Shown: in pieces, positions 1-9,149 of the stretch
How positions within the stretch are numbered: position 1 is the stretch's first letter
Layout: every line of letters begins with the position of its first letter
DNA from: Prosthecobacter gellanilyticus
GTDB lineage: Bacteria; Verrucomicrobiota; Verrucomicrobiia; Verrucomicrobiales; Verrucomicrobiaceae
DNA: 64,000 nucleotides
Reading direction: 5' to 3'
Assembly (NCBI RefSeq): GCF_007992435.1
Contig: NZ_BKAG01000019.1
Coordinates: 1 to 64,000, forward strand
The notes under the pieces: model-generated
Seen by the model: only the letters and a program-made list of their open reading frames with translations
What the model was told of the DNA's origin: nothing
Databases searched by the model: none
Made by a program: the position numbers and the translations under genes

Positions 1-38
1 CTTTAGTCCGCGCTCCGTCAGCCGCGCAGACCACGGCA

Positions 39-1478
39 TCACTTGGCCTTCTTTCGCTTCCCCTTGCCCTTCGGAATCTCAATCCCAAGTGCCGGGCCAT
101 TGTCCGGCGGCATGGAATGATGCCAGGCCAGCAGCTTCTCGCTCATCTGCTTCACCACCTCTGGATGTTGCTCGGCCAGATTCATCGTCTCTCCACGATC
201 CTTGGCCAGATCATAGAGCTGCGGCAGGCCGCCATCATACTCACAGAGGAATTTCCAATCTCCCTCACGCATCGCCAGATCTGGCAATCTCTCTGGCAGC
301 CCAGGTCCTGCGGTCTTCCGGTCCGGTGGACGACGCCAGAAGATCGGAGCCGCACGTGAGCCCTCGCCTTTCCCCAGCAAGACCGAGGACATGTCCTCAC
401 CATCCAGCTTCACACCCTCCGGCACGGGCACACCCGCCACTCCCAGCATGGAGGGCATCAGGTCGAAAGCCGCAAAGACAGACTTTTCGTTAGACACGCC
501 GGCCTTGCCCTTGTCCACCAAACCTGGTGCCCACACGATCAGCGGTGACCTTGTGCCACCTTCATAGAGGGTGGTCTTCGAGCCGCGAAAAGGTCCCGCG
601 CTGCCAGCGCCCGGCTCAGGCCCATTGTCCGAGCAAATGAGCACGAGCGTGTTGTCCCTCAGCTCAGGATTCGCCCGCAGATACTCGAAGAGCTTGCCGA
701 ACTGCCGGTCCATCTCCTGCAGCACGGAGAGATAGAGTTCACGCTTGTTGTTACCCCATTTCGCCACAGGCGGCCACCACGGCCCATGCACATCATCCGG
801 CCAGAGATTCACATAGAAGGGCTTCTTCTGGCTCGCCGCCTTGTCGATGAACGGAATCGCCGCATCGATGAAGCCCGTGGTGATCTCGGACCGCTGCATC
901 CATGTCACCGGCTTGCCCAGGCGCTCCGCATCTCCCCAGATTTTTCCAGGCTCCTTGTCGCCGGGCTTCAGTGTCAGTGGCAGCAGTTTCGGCCCCATGC
1001 CTTCAAAGTTCGTGAGCGACTCATCAAACCCATACGCTGTGATCGGCGGCGCATCATCCACATCCCGCTGACCTCCGAGATGCCATTTGCCGAAGTGCCC
1101 GGTGGCATAACCTTTCTGCTGAAGCAGACGCGCCAATGTGGTCGCCTGCGGATCCAGCCACTGCGCCACTCCGCGCTTTTCATTGTCCGCACGATTGTTC
1201 AGATACGAGGTGATGCGCCACCTCTGCGGATACTGCCCTGTGGTCAGCGCGCAGCGTGATGGCGAGCAGATGGGCGAGTTCACATAGAACTGCGAGAAGC
1301 GAATGCCCTCCGACGCGATGCGATCAATGTTCGGCGTCTTCGCCTCCTTGTTCCCAAAGCAGGAAAAATCTCCCCAGCCCATGTCATCAATGAAGATCAT
1401 GACAAAGTTCGGCTGGGCCGCTAAAGACGAGCCTAGCGCGGCACACGACAGGACCAGGGTGAGAAGAAAGCGCTTCAT
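39..1478 (-). CDS. Secreted arylsulfatase-type sulfatase (formylglycine, S1)
   Basis: Hydrolyses sulfate esters, probably on an exported polysaccharide or glycoconjugate. The start chosen (479 aa) gives a clear signal peptide, MKRFLLTLVLSCAALGSSLA; the longer frame adds 17 residues with no signal character. The metal-binding Asp pair is at about residues 31-32 (FIDDMGWGD) and the modification motif C-S-P-S-R at 71-75, so Cys71 should become formylglycine. GKWHLGG and a C-terminal region on the mature protein typical of S1 sulfatases follow. The C-terminus is strongly basic (KGKGKRKKAK). It stands alone, divergent from the dehydrogenase at 1641. The substrate cannot be told from sequence. Confidence 0.93.
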   Translation of the reverse strand: MKRFLLTLVLSCAALGSSLAAQPNFVMIFIDDMGWGDFSCFGNKEAKTPNIDRIASEGIRFSQFYVNSPICSPSRCALTTGQYPQRWRITSYLNNRADNEKRGVAQWLDPQATTLARLLQQKGYATGHFGKWHLGGQRDVDDAPPITAYGFDESLTNFEGMGPKLLPLTLKPGDKEPGKIWGDAERLGKPVTWMQRSEITTGFIDAAIPFIDKAASQKKPFYVNLWPDDVHGPWWPPVAKWGNNKRELYLSVLQEMDRQFGKLFEYLRANPELRDNTLVLICSDNGPEPGAGSAGPFRGSKTTLYEGGTRSPLIVWAPGLVDKGKAGVSNEKSVFAAFDLMPSMLGVAGVPVPEGVKLDGEDMSSVLLGKGEGSRAAPIFWRRPPDRKTAGPGLPERLPDLAMREGDWKFLCEYDGGLPQLYDLAKDRGETMNLAEQHPEVVKQMSEKLLAWHHSMPPDNGPALGIEIPKGKGKRKKAK

Positions 1479-1640
1479 GATGGGTGCATAACGTGCACAA
1501 AACTGCGGACTTCCAGCCCCTTCGCACACCGCGCTATTCAGGATGCACCCGAGGAATCGTCACCGCCGTCCTTGTCGTGAATCATCCATTCTTTGTCGTG
1601 GTGCGGAGTGGAAATGACGTATCATCCCGCCTCACCAACC

Positions 1641-2666
1641 ATGAAATCCGCCGCCGTCGTCAACTACGCTCCTGAAAAGGGCTCCGTCGAAGTCCGTGAA
1701 ATCGAAAAGCCCACCATCGGCCCTGACGATGTGCTCCTCGAGGTCGCCAATGTCGGCGTCTGCGGCTCTGACCTCCACCAGTGGACAGCGGATCATTCCT
1801 GGCCGGTGAACTACCCGGTCGTGCTCGGTCACGAGTTCGGCGGTCACATTGTCGAGGTCGGCAAAGAAGTGGAGCACTGGAAAGAAGGCGACCGCGTGGT
1901 CTCCGAGACCGCCGCCATCATCTCCAAGGACAACCCGATGACGCGCCGGGGTCTCTACAATCTCGACCCCACACGCAAAGGCTTCGGCTACGGCGTGAAT
2001 GGTGCCATGACCAAGTATGTGCGTGTGCCATCCCGCATCCTTCATCACGTTCCTGACCAGCTTCCTTTCGAGCAGGCCTGCCTCACCGAACCCTGCTGTG
2101 TGGCTTACAATGCCGTGGTGAAGAATGCGCGCATCGAACCCGGTGACCGCGTCATCGTCCTCGGCCCAGGCACAATCGGCATCCTCTGCGCTGCCATGGC
2201 CCGCCTCTGCGGCGCCGAAGTCGCCATCGTTGGTTTGCCCCAAGATGCTCATCGTCTAGAAATCGCGAAGCAGTATGGCTGCGAGGTCATCATCGGCGAT
2301 GCCAAGCCCTGGGCGCAGCAGCGCGATGGTCTCGGCTGCGATGGTGTCATCGATGCCGCCGGTGCCAGCGTCACGCTGAAGATCGCCCTGGATATCGTCC
2401 GCCCTGCCGGCTGGATCAGCAAAGTGGGTTGGGGCCCTCAACCTCTCGGCTTCAACATCGACCCGCTCGTGCAGAAGAACATCACGCTGCAAGGCAGCTT
2501 CAGCCACAACTGGCCGATCTGGGAGCGCGTCATCGCTCTGCTCAGCAGCGGCCAGTTTGATGTCAAACCCATCATCGGCGGCGTCTGGCCCGTCACCGAA
2601 TGGCACGAAGCCTTCGAGAAGATGCACAAAGGCGAGGTCGTGAAAAGCGTGCTGCGTCCGGTCTAA
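1641..2666 (+). CDS. Zinc-type medium-chain alcohol/polyol dehydrogenase
   Basis: NAD(P)-dependent oxidation of an alcohol or polyol; 341 aa. The MDR fold is visible: GroES-like half with Cys41 (GVCGSDLHQW), GHEFGG at 63-68 and Glu150 as likely catalytic zinc ligands, then the Rossmann half with VLGPGTIG near 174-180. The four closely spaced cysteines of the structural zinc lobe are not present in the 85-130 segment, unlike classical alcohol and threonine dehydrogenases. I start at the ATG at 1641 because residues upstream in the same frame do not resemble the family. Closest relatives would be sorbitol/threonine dehydrogenase-like proteins; the substrate is not predictable. Confidence 0.88.
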   Translation: MKSAAVVNYAPEKGSVEVREIEKPTIGPDDVLLEVANVGVCGSDLHQWTADHSWPVNYPVVLGHEFGGHIVEVGKEVEHWKEGDRVVSETAAIISKDNPMTRRGLYNLDPTRKGFGYGVNGAMTKYVRVPSRILHHVPDQLPFEQACLTEPCCVAYNAVVKNARIEPGDRVIVLGPGTIGILCAAMARLCGAEVAIVGLPQDAHRLEIAKQYGCEVIIGDAKPWAQQRDGLGCDGVIDAAGASVTLKIALDIVRPAGWISKVGWGPQPLGFNIDPLVQKNITLQGSFSHNWPIWERVIALLSSGQFDVKPIIGGVWPVTEWHEAFEKMHKGEVVKSVLRPV

Positions 2667-2685
2667 TACCACCGAGGACAGCAGA

Positions 2686-2789
2686 CTCTTTTAACCACTG
2701 ATAGACACTGATAATCCCTTATGACCAAGCCATCAGAAGGCTTGGTCAGTATCAGTGCCCATTAGTGTTTATCAGTGGTTAACAAAGAG
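2686..2789. repeat. Long imperfect inverted repeat with ACCACTGATA units
   Basis: Between the dehydrogenase and the convergent kinase gene. The left arm (2686-2731) carries AACCACTGATAGACACTGAT and ends in GACCAAGCC; the right arm (2739-2789) is its near reverse complement, GGCTTGGTC through ATCAGTGGTTAACAAAGAG, with a 7-base loop. It can fold as a stem of about 45 bp with bulges. Its position after two stop codons fits a bidirectional terminator, but the periodic ACCACTGATA/ACACTGAT wording is like dispersed repeats seen in many environmental bacteria. Confidence 0.8.
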
Positions 2790-2813
2790 TTCGCTAAACA
2801 CGAACGTGTCGCT

Positions 2814-5132
2814 TCACTTCCCGACCGCCCGCTGGTTCAGCACGCTCTTCACCAGACGGACCATGTCCATCGGCTCATAGGGCTTGGGAAGCACGGCGGC
2901 GAAGCCATAGCTGGCAGGCTTGGCCATGACGGGGTCGTCACTGTAACCGCTGGAGACAATGGCGAGCACCTCGGGATCATACTGGCGCAGCTTTTCCATG
3001 GTGCGCACGCCGCCCATGCCGTTCGGGATGCTCAGATCCAGGATGACCAGGTCAAAAGGCTTGCCGCTTTGCCGTGCTTCTTGGTAGGCCTTGACGGTCT
3101 CACTACCTTCCGCGGTCTCGGTGACCTCGTAACTCTGGCTCGTGAGATTGCGGACGATCAGCGCCCTCACGAGCGGATCATCTTCCAACACCAGGATGCG
3201 TGTGACCGCCGCCTGCGGAGCCGTTTCAAAGGCGCGGCTCAGGCCGAGCGCATCCACTTCCTCGCCATCCGCGTCGACGGGCAGATAGAGACTCACGCTG
3301 GTGCCCTTCCCGACCTCACTGCGGACAGAGATGGAGCCGCCGTGCGCCTTGGCGATGGACTCACACACCGTCAGGCCGAGACCCGTGGCGTTCTCCGCCT
3401 TTCGCGTGCTGAAGTAAGGCTCGAAAATGTGCGCCAGATTCTCCGTCGGGATGCCCTCGCCGCGATCCGTGACCTCCATGACAATGCCTGTCGGCGACGT
3501 CGGCACGTCACTGGTGATCTCATGCGGATAGCTCGCGCCCGGATCATGCGGATGACAGCGCACGGTGATCACCCCGCCGTCCGGCTGGGCCTGCTCGGCA
3601 TTGCGGACGAGATTGCCTAACAAACGACGAATCTGCGCCGGATCCAGCGCCAGCGTGGGAAGGCTCGGAGAGATCTCCAGACGATACTCGATGCGCGCAG
3701 CGCGGCTGTGATGCTGGAAGAACTGGTCGATGAGCTCGCCAGCCCGCGTCGGCCGTTTGATCGGCGCACCACCACGGGCAAAGGTAAGGAGCTGCTGGAC
3801 GAGCCCCTGCGCCTGCAGTGTGGCCTGCTTCGCTGTATGGATCTCCGGAAGCTGGATCACGGTGCGCAGGCGCATCTCGGCCAGTGAGAGATTGCCAAGC
3901 AGGACGGTGAGCAGGTTGTTAAACTCATGCGCGAAACCGCGCGCCAGAAGCCCGAGCGACTCGAGCCTGTCCAGGCGGCTCCGGCGCTCCGCCTCCTCAC
4001 GCTTCGAGGTGATGTCCTGCAGCAGCAGCAGCAGGCCTTCTGCAAACGGATACCCGCGCAGCTCGATCCAGATCTGCTTTTCCTCAAGATAGATCTCCCG
4101 GCTCACCGACTCACGATGCAGCATGGCATGACTCAGCGAGCCATAGTGCTCCTCACGCGTGGCGGAAGGCAGCAGATCCCACAGGTGCGCGCCTAACAAC
4201 TTTTCAGTCTGACGGCCCAGCAGCTGCTGCCCGCTCGCATTCGCATAGGTGATGCGCCAGCGCCCGTCGAGAGCGACGAGCGGATCCGAGATGCTCTCCA
4301 CCACATCCACGAGCGGTGCTTGCGCAGAGGTCGTGGAAGATGTGGCCGGGGCGGCGCTCGTCGCAGGCGCGGCATCCGCCGGCACAGGCAGGGCACGGAA
4401 GAGAATGACCACGCCGGTGAGCTGTCCGCTTTGGTCACGCAGCGGTGTGGAGCGGTCCTGCACAGGCACACGCTGGCCCTCGCGCGTGGTGAGCCAGACT
4501 GTGCGCTCCTGAGGAGGCTGCGTCGGCGTGGCCAGCTCCACCATGGCAGGCTCACCGCCTGAATGATAAATGCGGAAGACCTCATGCAGGGAGCGGCCCA
4601 CACATTCCGCCTGCGTCCAGCCAGTCACGGAGGCCGCGGCCGGATTGCTGAAAACGATGACTCCGGCGAGGTCCGCCACGATCACGCCATCGGCCAGACT
4701 CTCAAAGGTCTCCAGGTAACTCTGCTCGCGATGCCGGCGCTGCTGGTCTTCCTGCACACGCGAGGCCGCCACTTCCACGGTGAGCCTGAGCTCATCATGG
4801 CTGAAGGGTTTGAGCAAATACCCCTGCGGATGGGTTTCACGCGCACGATTCACCGTCTCCAGATCCGCGCACGCGGTCACATACACAATGGCCAGAGGTC
4901 CACGCTGCTGCAGACGGCGGGCGGTCTCGATGCCATCGATCGGTCCGTCCAGGTGCACGTCCATGAGCACCAGCTCCGGACGCAGATCATCATAGAGGCG
5001 GATGGCATCCTCACAGGTGGAGCACGTGCCCACGACCCGATAACCGAGGTCGTTCAGGAACGCGGCCATGTCACAGCCGACGAGGCCTTCGTTCTCGACT
5101 ATGAGGATGCGGAGTCGGTCAAAACCGGTCAT
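2814..5132 (-). CDS. Hybrid histidine kinase: REC-PAS-PAS-HisKA-HATPase-REC
   Basis: Cytoplasmic signalling protein of 772 aa with no membrane segment. Domains in order: receiver at about 6-122 (phospho-Asp58 in LMDVHLD, Lys108 in LLKPF), PAS at about 138-248, a Pro/Ala/Thr/Ser linker, PAS at about 275-372, a dimerisation domain with phospho-acceptor His402 in GFAHEFNNLLTVLLGNL, an ATPase with N-box (VRNAEQA), G1 (DRGEGIPTENLAHIFEPYF) and G2 (TGLGLTVC), and a C-terminal receiver (Asp699 in VILDLSIPNG). The FNNLL His box is typical of phosphorelay sensors. It lies 27 bases downstream of the PAS kinase gene on the same strand, so the N-terminal receiver may take phosphate from that kinase (inference). 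Confidence 0.93.
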   Translation of the reverse strand: MTGFDRLRILIVENEGLVGCDMAAFLNDLGYRVVGTCSTCEDAIRLYDDLRPELVLMDVHLDGPIDGIETARRLQQRGPLAIVYVTACADLETVNRARETHPQGYLLKPFSHDELRLTVEVAASRVQEDQQRRHREQSYLETFESLADGVIVADLAGVIVFSNPAAASVTGWTQAECVGRSLHEVFRIYHSGGEPAMVELATPTQPPQERTVWLTTREGQRVPVQDRSTPLRDQSGQLTGVVILFRALPVPADAAPATSAAPATSSTTSAQAPLVDVVESISDPLVALDGRWRITYANASGQQLLGRQTEKLLGAHLWDLLPSATREEHYGSLSHAMLHRESVSREIYLEEKQIWIELRGYPFAEGLLLLLQDITSKREEAERRSRLDRLESLGLLARGFAHEFNNLLTVLLGNLSLAEMRLRTVIQLPEIHTAKQATLQAQGLVQQLLTFARGGAPIKRPTRAGELIDQFFQHHSRAARIEYRLEISPSLPTLALDPAQIRRLLGNLVRNAEQAQPDGGVITVRCHPHDPGASYPHEITSDVPTSPTGIVMEVTDRGEGIPTENLAHIFEPYFSTRKAENATGLGLTVCESIAKAHGGSISVRSEVGKGTSVSLYLPVDADGEEVDALGLSRAFETAPQAAVTRILVLEDDPLVRALIVRNLTSQSYEVTETAEGSETVKAYQEARQSGKPFDLVILDLSIPNGMGGVRTMEKLRQYDPEVLAIVSSGYSDDPVMAKPASYGFAAVLPKPYEPMDMVRLVKSVLNQRAVGK

Positions 5133-5159
5133 TTTAGATTTAGCAATACCAAGCTAACT

Positions 5160-8100
5160 CTAAATATCAGAACTTGCTATAGGAAATCGCAAACGAATTT
5201 CAGTTCCCCCGGACTCGGGGCGTTCCAGGACGAGCTGTCCCCTCATCTGCTCGGCAAAGACAGCCAGGATTTTCAGGCCCAGCCCGGAGGCCGTGCCAGG
5301 GCGCTGGCTGTCGGAAAGGCCGATGCCATTGTCCATCACCATCAGCTCCCCATGATCGCCCTCATCTTTCAGCGTCACACGGACCTCGCCGCGGCGTTCA
5401 TCGGGGAACGCATGCTCAAAGCAGTTCGAGAGCGTCTCGTTCAGGGTCAGGGCCAGGGGCATCATCCACTCCTGCTGGATGTCCGCCGTTTCCAGGTCCA
5501 GATGCACGGGAATGCGGTCTGCAGAGACGGCGTAGCACTCCCGCAGACGCTCCAGCAGACCTTCGGCAAAGTCCCGGAAGCTACTGTTTTCCCCAGCCGC
5601 CACCTGATAAAGGTGCTGGTGCAGATCCGCGATGGACCGCACGCGGTTCTGGCTGGACCGCAGCGCATTCCGCGCATTCAGGTCCGTGATCGTGTTCGAC
5701 TCCAGGTTCAGCAGGCTGGAGATGATCTGCAGGTGATTCTTGATGCGGTGATGCGTCTCTGACAGCAGCAGCCGTTCACGGGCCAGGTTCACCTCCGGAA
5801 CCGCCTCACAGGGCGCCGGTGCTGGCAGAGGAGACTGCGGCAGGGGCTGCTCATGAGAGGGACCCGGCTCACTATGATAGGCCACGCCTGCCTCAGCAGC
5901 GCTCTCACCCACCATCTCACCGGGGTAGGAGGACGGGGCCTCATCCACAGGTGCCTCCACCTCCTCCACGATCTCATCATAGACCGTGGTCATGGCGATC
6001 TCATGCAGGGCGAAGTCAAACCCACCACCGCCGAGAGGCTCCACCTTGGCCTGCACCGGGTGGCGCGCGCCTGTGTGAGAGAAGCAGACCAGGGAATGGA
6101 TCACCTTCGGATCCTGCGCATACACGGAGAGGTCGGCGTAGAAACCGGTGGCATCACTTGGCCGGAAATGCTGGTGCAGCGGACGCCCGAGCGCCTCCTC
6201 CTCAGCCAGGCCCAGCAACTCCAGGCCGCGCTCCGTGCAGGCCTTGAGACGGCCGTTCACATTCGTTTTGAAAATCAGAGTCTCCGTGGGCATCTGCCTG
6301 GCCACGGTGCGCGTCACTTTAGTCACACCACGTGCTGCGACGGGCGTCGGCATGGGCATCGGCATCGGCATCGAGGGCGCTGAAGCCATCAGGCGTGACA
6401 AAACAGACGTGGGCGAAAACGCGGGCGGCGGCGCGAAAACAGCCGGCTCCGCAGCCGTGGCAGGAGCAGTGATGTAGACCGGGACCTCCACAGGCACGGG
6501 CACTTCCACGCGGACCTCCACAGGCACCTCCACCCGGACTTCCACGGGCACCTCCACCACCTGCGGCGGCGGCTCCAGCTCGAAGAAATGGATGGTGCAG
6601 TGCGGCTCGCCCTCAGAGTCCATGACCTGCGCCAGATGCAGATGCACCGGGATCGGGTCATAGTCCTCGCGGATCACATGCACGTCGATCATGGTGCTGC
6701 GCTGGCTGCGCAGCTGCAGGTCACGCACGGCCTCGGCACGCGCCGCGGCGCCTGCAGAGTCTAACCAACGATCCAACGGATGACGGCGCAGCTCGGTCTT
6801 CGGATGGCCAAAGAGCTCCTCCGCGTTGTGATTCACCTCAAAGACACTTCCGGCCTTGTCAATCAGCACGATGGGCAGCGGAGACTCCTGCAGCAGAGCG
6901 CGGAACTTCGCCTCGGTGGCGCGCAGTTGCTCTTCATGGCGCACCTTCTCCGTCGCATCCTGAATGCTCACCAGCAATCCGCCGCCGGTCAGGCTCGCGG
7001 GCTGGAACTCCAGGTCCTTCAGCAGACCGTCTGCGGTGGCGAGTGTGAAAGTGCGGGTCAGCTGACGGCGCCACACATCCTCACGCCACAGCGTGGTCAC
7101 ATGCTCACGGTGCCGGTCATTCGGGCAGCCTGCGGCCAGCCACTGCTCCACCGTCTCGTCTTTCTGCACGGCGCGGCCCAGCAGGCGCGTGACAGGCTGG
7201 TTTTGAAAGAGCGGCTCACCGAGCTCATTCAGCACCAGCACACCGAAGGGAAGCGAGTCCAGATAATGCTTCAGGCGTGTCTCGCGTTGTGCAAAAGTTC
7301 GTTCGGCCTCATGCAGCGTGCGCAGCTCCTGCTTCGCACGCGCCAGATCATCCTGCAGACGGCGCAGCTCAATGCCGCTGCCCAGTCCATCCGCGGCCGG
7401 AGGCTGGGCGATCGCTGCCACGGCAGAGGCGATGGCGGGAAGGTTAGGCGGAGCGATAGGCGCTCTCAAAGCAGGTTCCGCTGGCAGTGCCACCGCGGTG
7501 AAAAGCTCCATGCCCTGCCCCTGAGCACCGGCGGAGCGTGTCAGCAGCCAGCGTGAGGGGCGCTGCGGCGCATGGCCATCCGCGCCCGGCCCGGCACTCC
7601 AGGCCACATGTCCCACACCGGAAGGTGCTGGCGCGGCGGGCACATTTAAAATAGAGGACGCCGGAGCACCCGGCTGCGTCAGGCTTTCCAGAGTGGTCAG
7701 CACCTGCTGTTTAAAGAGGCTGGACGGCGCGCCGTCTCCAAAAGCCTCCCAAAACTCTGTCTCACCCTCTTTAAGTCCGCGGGCCAGGCAGATGTTCGTG
7801 GCAGCCACGTTCGCCACCTGGACCACCCCATGGTTATTAAGAGAGACGATGGGGACCGCCAGATCCACAATGGTTCCGGCCGGGCTCGAAGCTTCCGCAG
7901 GCGCGCTCTTGGCGGCCGCCTCTTCTTGATTTGCGGATTCAGGCGGGGTCTCCCCCTGGCCGAAACGCTCGCAGGTGATCATCAGACCGCCCACGCTGGC
8001 ATCCAGCTGGCGGCGCCACGGGCGCACTTCCCAGCGGTAGATGATGCGCCGTCCATCAGGTCCGGAGAGGGCATCATGCTCACTGCGGATGATGTGCCCC

Positions 8101-8420
8101 TGGAGCGCACGGTCATACACCTGGCGCCAGCCCGGGTGCAGGCTGGGAAACACATCATACTGGCTGCGCCCCATCAGGCCATGCACGGACCCGAGTCCAA
8201 ACTCCTCCACCCAGGCGCGGTTCGCCAGGAGGTAGCGCATCTGGTGGTCAAACATGGCCATCGCCACGGGTGCATTCTCCACCAGCACATGCAGCACGCG
8301 CTCCATGTCATCCCCTCCGGGCATTCCATGGAGATGCTCACCATCAGGCACCACATCCGGCAGCGGCCCTGAGCCGGCAGCGCGCGGATGGATCACATTT
8401 CGGAGGACAGAAGATGACAT
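5160..8420 (-). CDS. Multi-PAS sensor histidine kinase, HisKA_2 type
   Basis: Large soluble sensor kinase, 1086 aa from the ATG at 8420; an in-frame TTG at 8438 would add six residues. PAS at about 40-150, further PAS-like segments around 380-490, 500-640 and 730-850, then a HisKA_2-type kinase: phospho-acceptor region ETHHRIKNHLQIISSLLNLES (about 888-908) and an ATPase with NETLSNCFEHAF, DNGIGL and SGLGLKIL. The linkers are low complexity: alternating VEVPVEVR units (about 635-665), a Met-Pro run (MPMPMPMP) and Ala/Pro-rich stretches. No transmembrane helix is seen, so it should sense a cytoplasmic signal. It has no receiver of its own; the gene just downstream has one at each end. Confidence 0.9.
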   Translation of the reverse strand: MSSSVLRNVIHPRAAGSGPLPDVVPDGEHLHGMPGGDDMERVLHVLVENAPVAMAMFDHQMRYLLANRAWVEEFGLGSVHGLMGRSQYDVFPSLHPGWRQVYDRALQGHIIRSEHDALSGPDGRRIIYRWEVRPWRRQLDASVGGLMITCERFGQGETPPESANQEEAAAKSAPAEASSPAGTIVDLAVPIVSLNNHGVVQVANVAATNICLARGLKEGETEFWEAFGDGAPSSLFKQQVLTTLESLTQPGAPASSILNVPAAPAPSGVGHVAWSAGPGADGHAPQRPSRWLLTRSAGAQGQGMELFTAVALPAEPALRAPIAPPNLPAIASAVAAIAQPPAADGLGSGIELRRLQDDLARAKQELRTLHEAERTFAQRETRLKHYLDSLPFGVLVLNELGEPLFQNQPVTRLLGRAVQKDETVEQWLAAGCPNDRHREHVTTLWREDVWRRQLTRTFTLATADGLLKDLEFQPASLTGGGLLVSIQDATEKVRHEEQLRATEAKFRALLQESPLPIVLIDKAGSVFEVNHNAEELFGHPKTELRRHPLDRWLDSAGAAARAEAVRDLQLRSQRSTMIDVHVIREDYDPIPVHLHLAQVMDSEGEPHCTIHFFELEPPPQVVEVPVEVRVEVPVEVRVEVPVPVEVPVYITAPATAAEPAVFAPPPAFSPTSVLSRLMASAPSMPMPMPMPTPVAARGVTKVTRTVARQMPTETLIFKTNVNGRLKACTERGLELLGLAEEEALGRPLHQHFRPSDATGFYADLSVYAQDPKVIHSLVCFSHTGARHPVQAKVEPLGGGGFDFALHEIAMTTVYDEIVEEVEAPVDEAPSSYPGEMVGESAAEAGVAYHSEPGPSHEQPLPQSPLPAPAPCEAVPEVNLARERLLLSETHHRIKNHLQIISSLLNLESNTITDLNARNALRSSQNRVRSIADLHQHLYQVAAGENSSFRDFAEGLLERLRECYAVSADRIPVHLDLETADIQQEWMMPLALTLNETLSNCFEHAFPDERRGEVRVTLKDEGDHGELMVMDNGIGLSDSQRPGTASGLGLKILAVFAEQMRGQLVLERPESGGTEIRLRFPIASSDI

Positions 8421-8545
8421 GAGAGGCCCGGGAGACAAAAACTTGGTTTTTTTAAAATATAAGCAGGTCTTAGCTTCTCAACAAGGAGAAAGCGGGACAG
8501 ATGTGATTCGCAGATCCGCAAATTGCTGGTGGCACGGAATTTTGA

Positions 8546-8986
8546 TCATTCACGGTGGTAGGGCTCCTTTCTGAGGATGCTGTAGGCACGATAGATCTGC
8601 TCCATAACGACCACGAGGGCGATCTCGTGCTGCAGAGTAAACGAGGACAGGGTCCAGCATTCATCAGCGGCTTTTCGCAGCCGTTCAGAATGCCCGTCCG
8701 CACCGCCGATGATCAGGCTGGCGCGCTTCGTTCCTCGCACATCATGCTCCTGGATCCAGCCCGCCAGTTCCAGGCTCCGGCGGGCTTTCCCCCTCTCGTC
8801 CAACACAATGCGCAGGCTGTCTTCACTCGCCTGTAACAGCTGGGTCTCCACTTGCTCACGGGGCCCCTCTTTGATGACCATATGTTCCACACGCGCGGCT
8901 CGCTTCAGACGGCCCAAATAGTCCTCAAGCCCGGCCTTTGCCCAAGGCAGTGCAGGCTTCCCGACCGTGATGATTCTCCATTGCAT
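8546..8986 (-). CDS. rlmH: 23S rRNA (pseudouridine1915-N3)-methyltransferase RlmH
   Basis: SPOUT-class methylase that modifies pseudouridine 1915 in helix 69 of 23S rRNA. 146 aa, close to the usual family length. The SAM-binding knot carries SLIIGGADGHSE at about 90-101, and the C-terminus has the family signature with MEQIYRAYSILRKEPYHRE. The N-terminus MQWRIITVGKP is also typical. It lies upstream of the kinase pair on the same strand, with 125 bases between, so it may or may not be co-transcribed. Confidence 0.95.
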   Translation of the reverse strand: MQWRIITVGKPALPWAKAGLEDYLGRLKRAARVEHMVIKEGPREQVETQLLQASEDSLRIVLDERGKARRSLELAGWIQEHDVRGTKRASLIIGGADGHSERLRKAADECWTLSSFTLQHEIALVVVMEQIYRAYSILRKEPYHRE

Positions 8987-9090
8987 ATCTGCCCTGCTTT
9001 TCGGCTGAAACGCACATAAAAGCCAGTTATGAAAAACCTTAATTTAATAAAATATCAAGCAGTTCTACTCTTATCCGGAACTCATTATTG

Positions 9091-9118
9091 TTGCAAAAAC
9101 AAAAAAGTTCACTAAACT
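9091..9118 (+). promoter_or_regulatory. Possible sigma-70-like promoter of the CPYT-repeat lipoprotein
   Basis: TTGCAA at 9091-9096 and TAAACT at 9113-9118, 16 bases apart, lie in an unusually AT-rich stretch (about 9020-9140) ahead of the ATG at 9150. The match to consensus is partial, and only the strong local AT contrast makes it credible. Confidence 0.35.
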
Positions 9119-9149
9119 GGGAATGCGAAATTAAAAAATTCGGACTCCC

